Below are positions 12,107-12,140 of a stretch of DNA of 12,140 nucleotides, piece by piece. Origin of the DNA: an uncultured Bacteroidales bacterium. Lineage in GTDB: Bacteria; Bacteroidota; Bacteroidia; Bacteroidales; UBA932. Location of the stretch: positions 1 to 12,140 of the forward strand of contig UQWT01000060.1 of assembly GCA_900544815.1 (NCBI GenBank), written 5' to 3'. The position numbers and the translations under genes were made by a program. Position 1 is the stretch's first letter. Each line of letters begins with the position of its first letter. Under the pieces are notes generated by a model. The model saw only the letters and a program-made list of their open reading frames with translations, did not search any database and was not told the origin of the DNA.

Positions 12107-12140
12107 CTAATTTGCAGGGACATTATAAGTAATTAACCTA
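12107..12140 (-). CDS. C-terminal end of a second copy of the micropeptide (partial)
   Basis: Reading the minus strand from the right edge, the frame gives RLITYNVPAN followed by TAG, against RLITYNTPAN and TAA at 9445-9474. The base just before the arginine codon (T) fits the same preceding codon as well. The N-terminus is outside the window, so its length is unknown. It lies directly upstream of lipoprotein A', as the first copy lies upstream of lipoprotein B. Confidence 0.4.
   Translation of the reverse strand, partial: RLITYNVPAN

Noticed and set aside
1..12140. CRISPR arrays, tRNA or rRNA genes, intact insertion sequences
   Set aside because: No regularly spaced repeats, no tRNA cloverleaf or rRNA core sequence, and no transposase or integrase reading frame were found on either strand.

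Overview
The window looks like a chromosomal segment of a gut-type Bacteroidales bacterium (phylum Bacteroidota). Reasons seen in the sequence: AT-rich intergenic DNA; several promoters of the Bacteroides type (a TTTG -33 element and a TAnnTTTG -7 element); start codons that mostly lack a Shine-Dalgarno sequence; small BACON-like lipoproteins; and a DUF2027/Smr protein of the type known from this phylum. Genus or species cannot be set from this sequence alone.

Layout. 1-224 (-): N-terminal coding part of pheS (phenylalanyl-tRNA synthetase alpha), running off the left edge, with its own promoter. 360-3240 (-): a closely spaced run yraN, mannose-1-phosphate guanylyltransferase, arginine deiminase. 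3421-5310 (-): a two-gene carboxylase/decarboxylase unit (carboxyltransferase then biotin carrier) with its own promoter and terminator. 5311-5664: a divergent regulatory region. 5665-8496 (+): full-length gcvP, closed by a strong hairpin shared with the opposing genes. 8635-9516 (-): an unrecognised small-lipoprotein operon, consisting of a 23-codon small ORF and two BACON-like lipoproteins behind a TATCTTTG promoter. 9840-10526 (+) and 10563-11018 (-): an Smr-domain protein and SmpB, converging on a 36-base gap with a hairpin. 11151-11414 (-): a short unrecognised ORF that looks like a remnant. 11445-11702: a structured block of unknown nature. 11703-12071 (-): a third lipoprotein, close paralogue of the first, preceded by the end of a second copy of the small ORF.

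The left three quarters is core metabolism and housekeeping: GDP-mannose supply, arginine breakdown, the propionate branch (methylmalonyl-CoA/propionyl-CoA), glycine cleavage, tRNA charging and ribosome rescue. The right quarter is a mosaic in which conserved genes (smr, smpB) sit between duplicated lipoprotein cassettes. The most interesting lead is the small ORF. Its last ten codons recur upstream of the second lipoprotein locus with the same stop position, and the differences mostly fall at third codon positions. This suggests a conserved micropeptide tied to these BACON-like lipoproteins.
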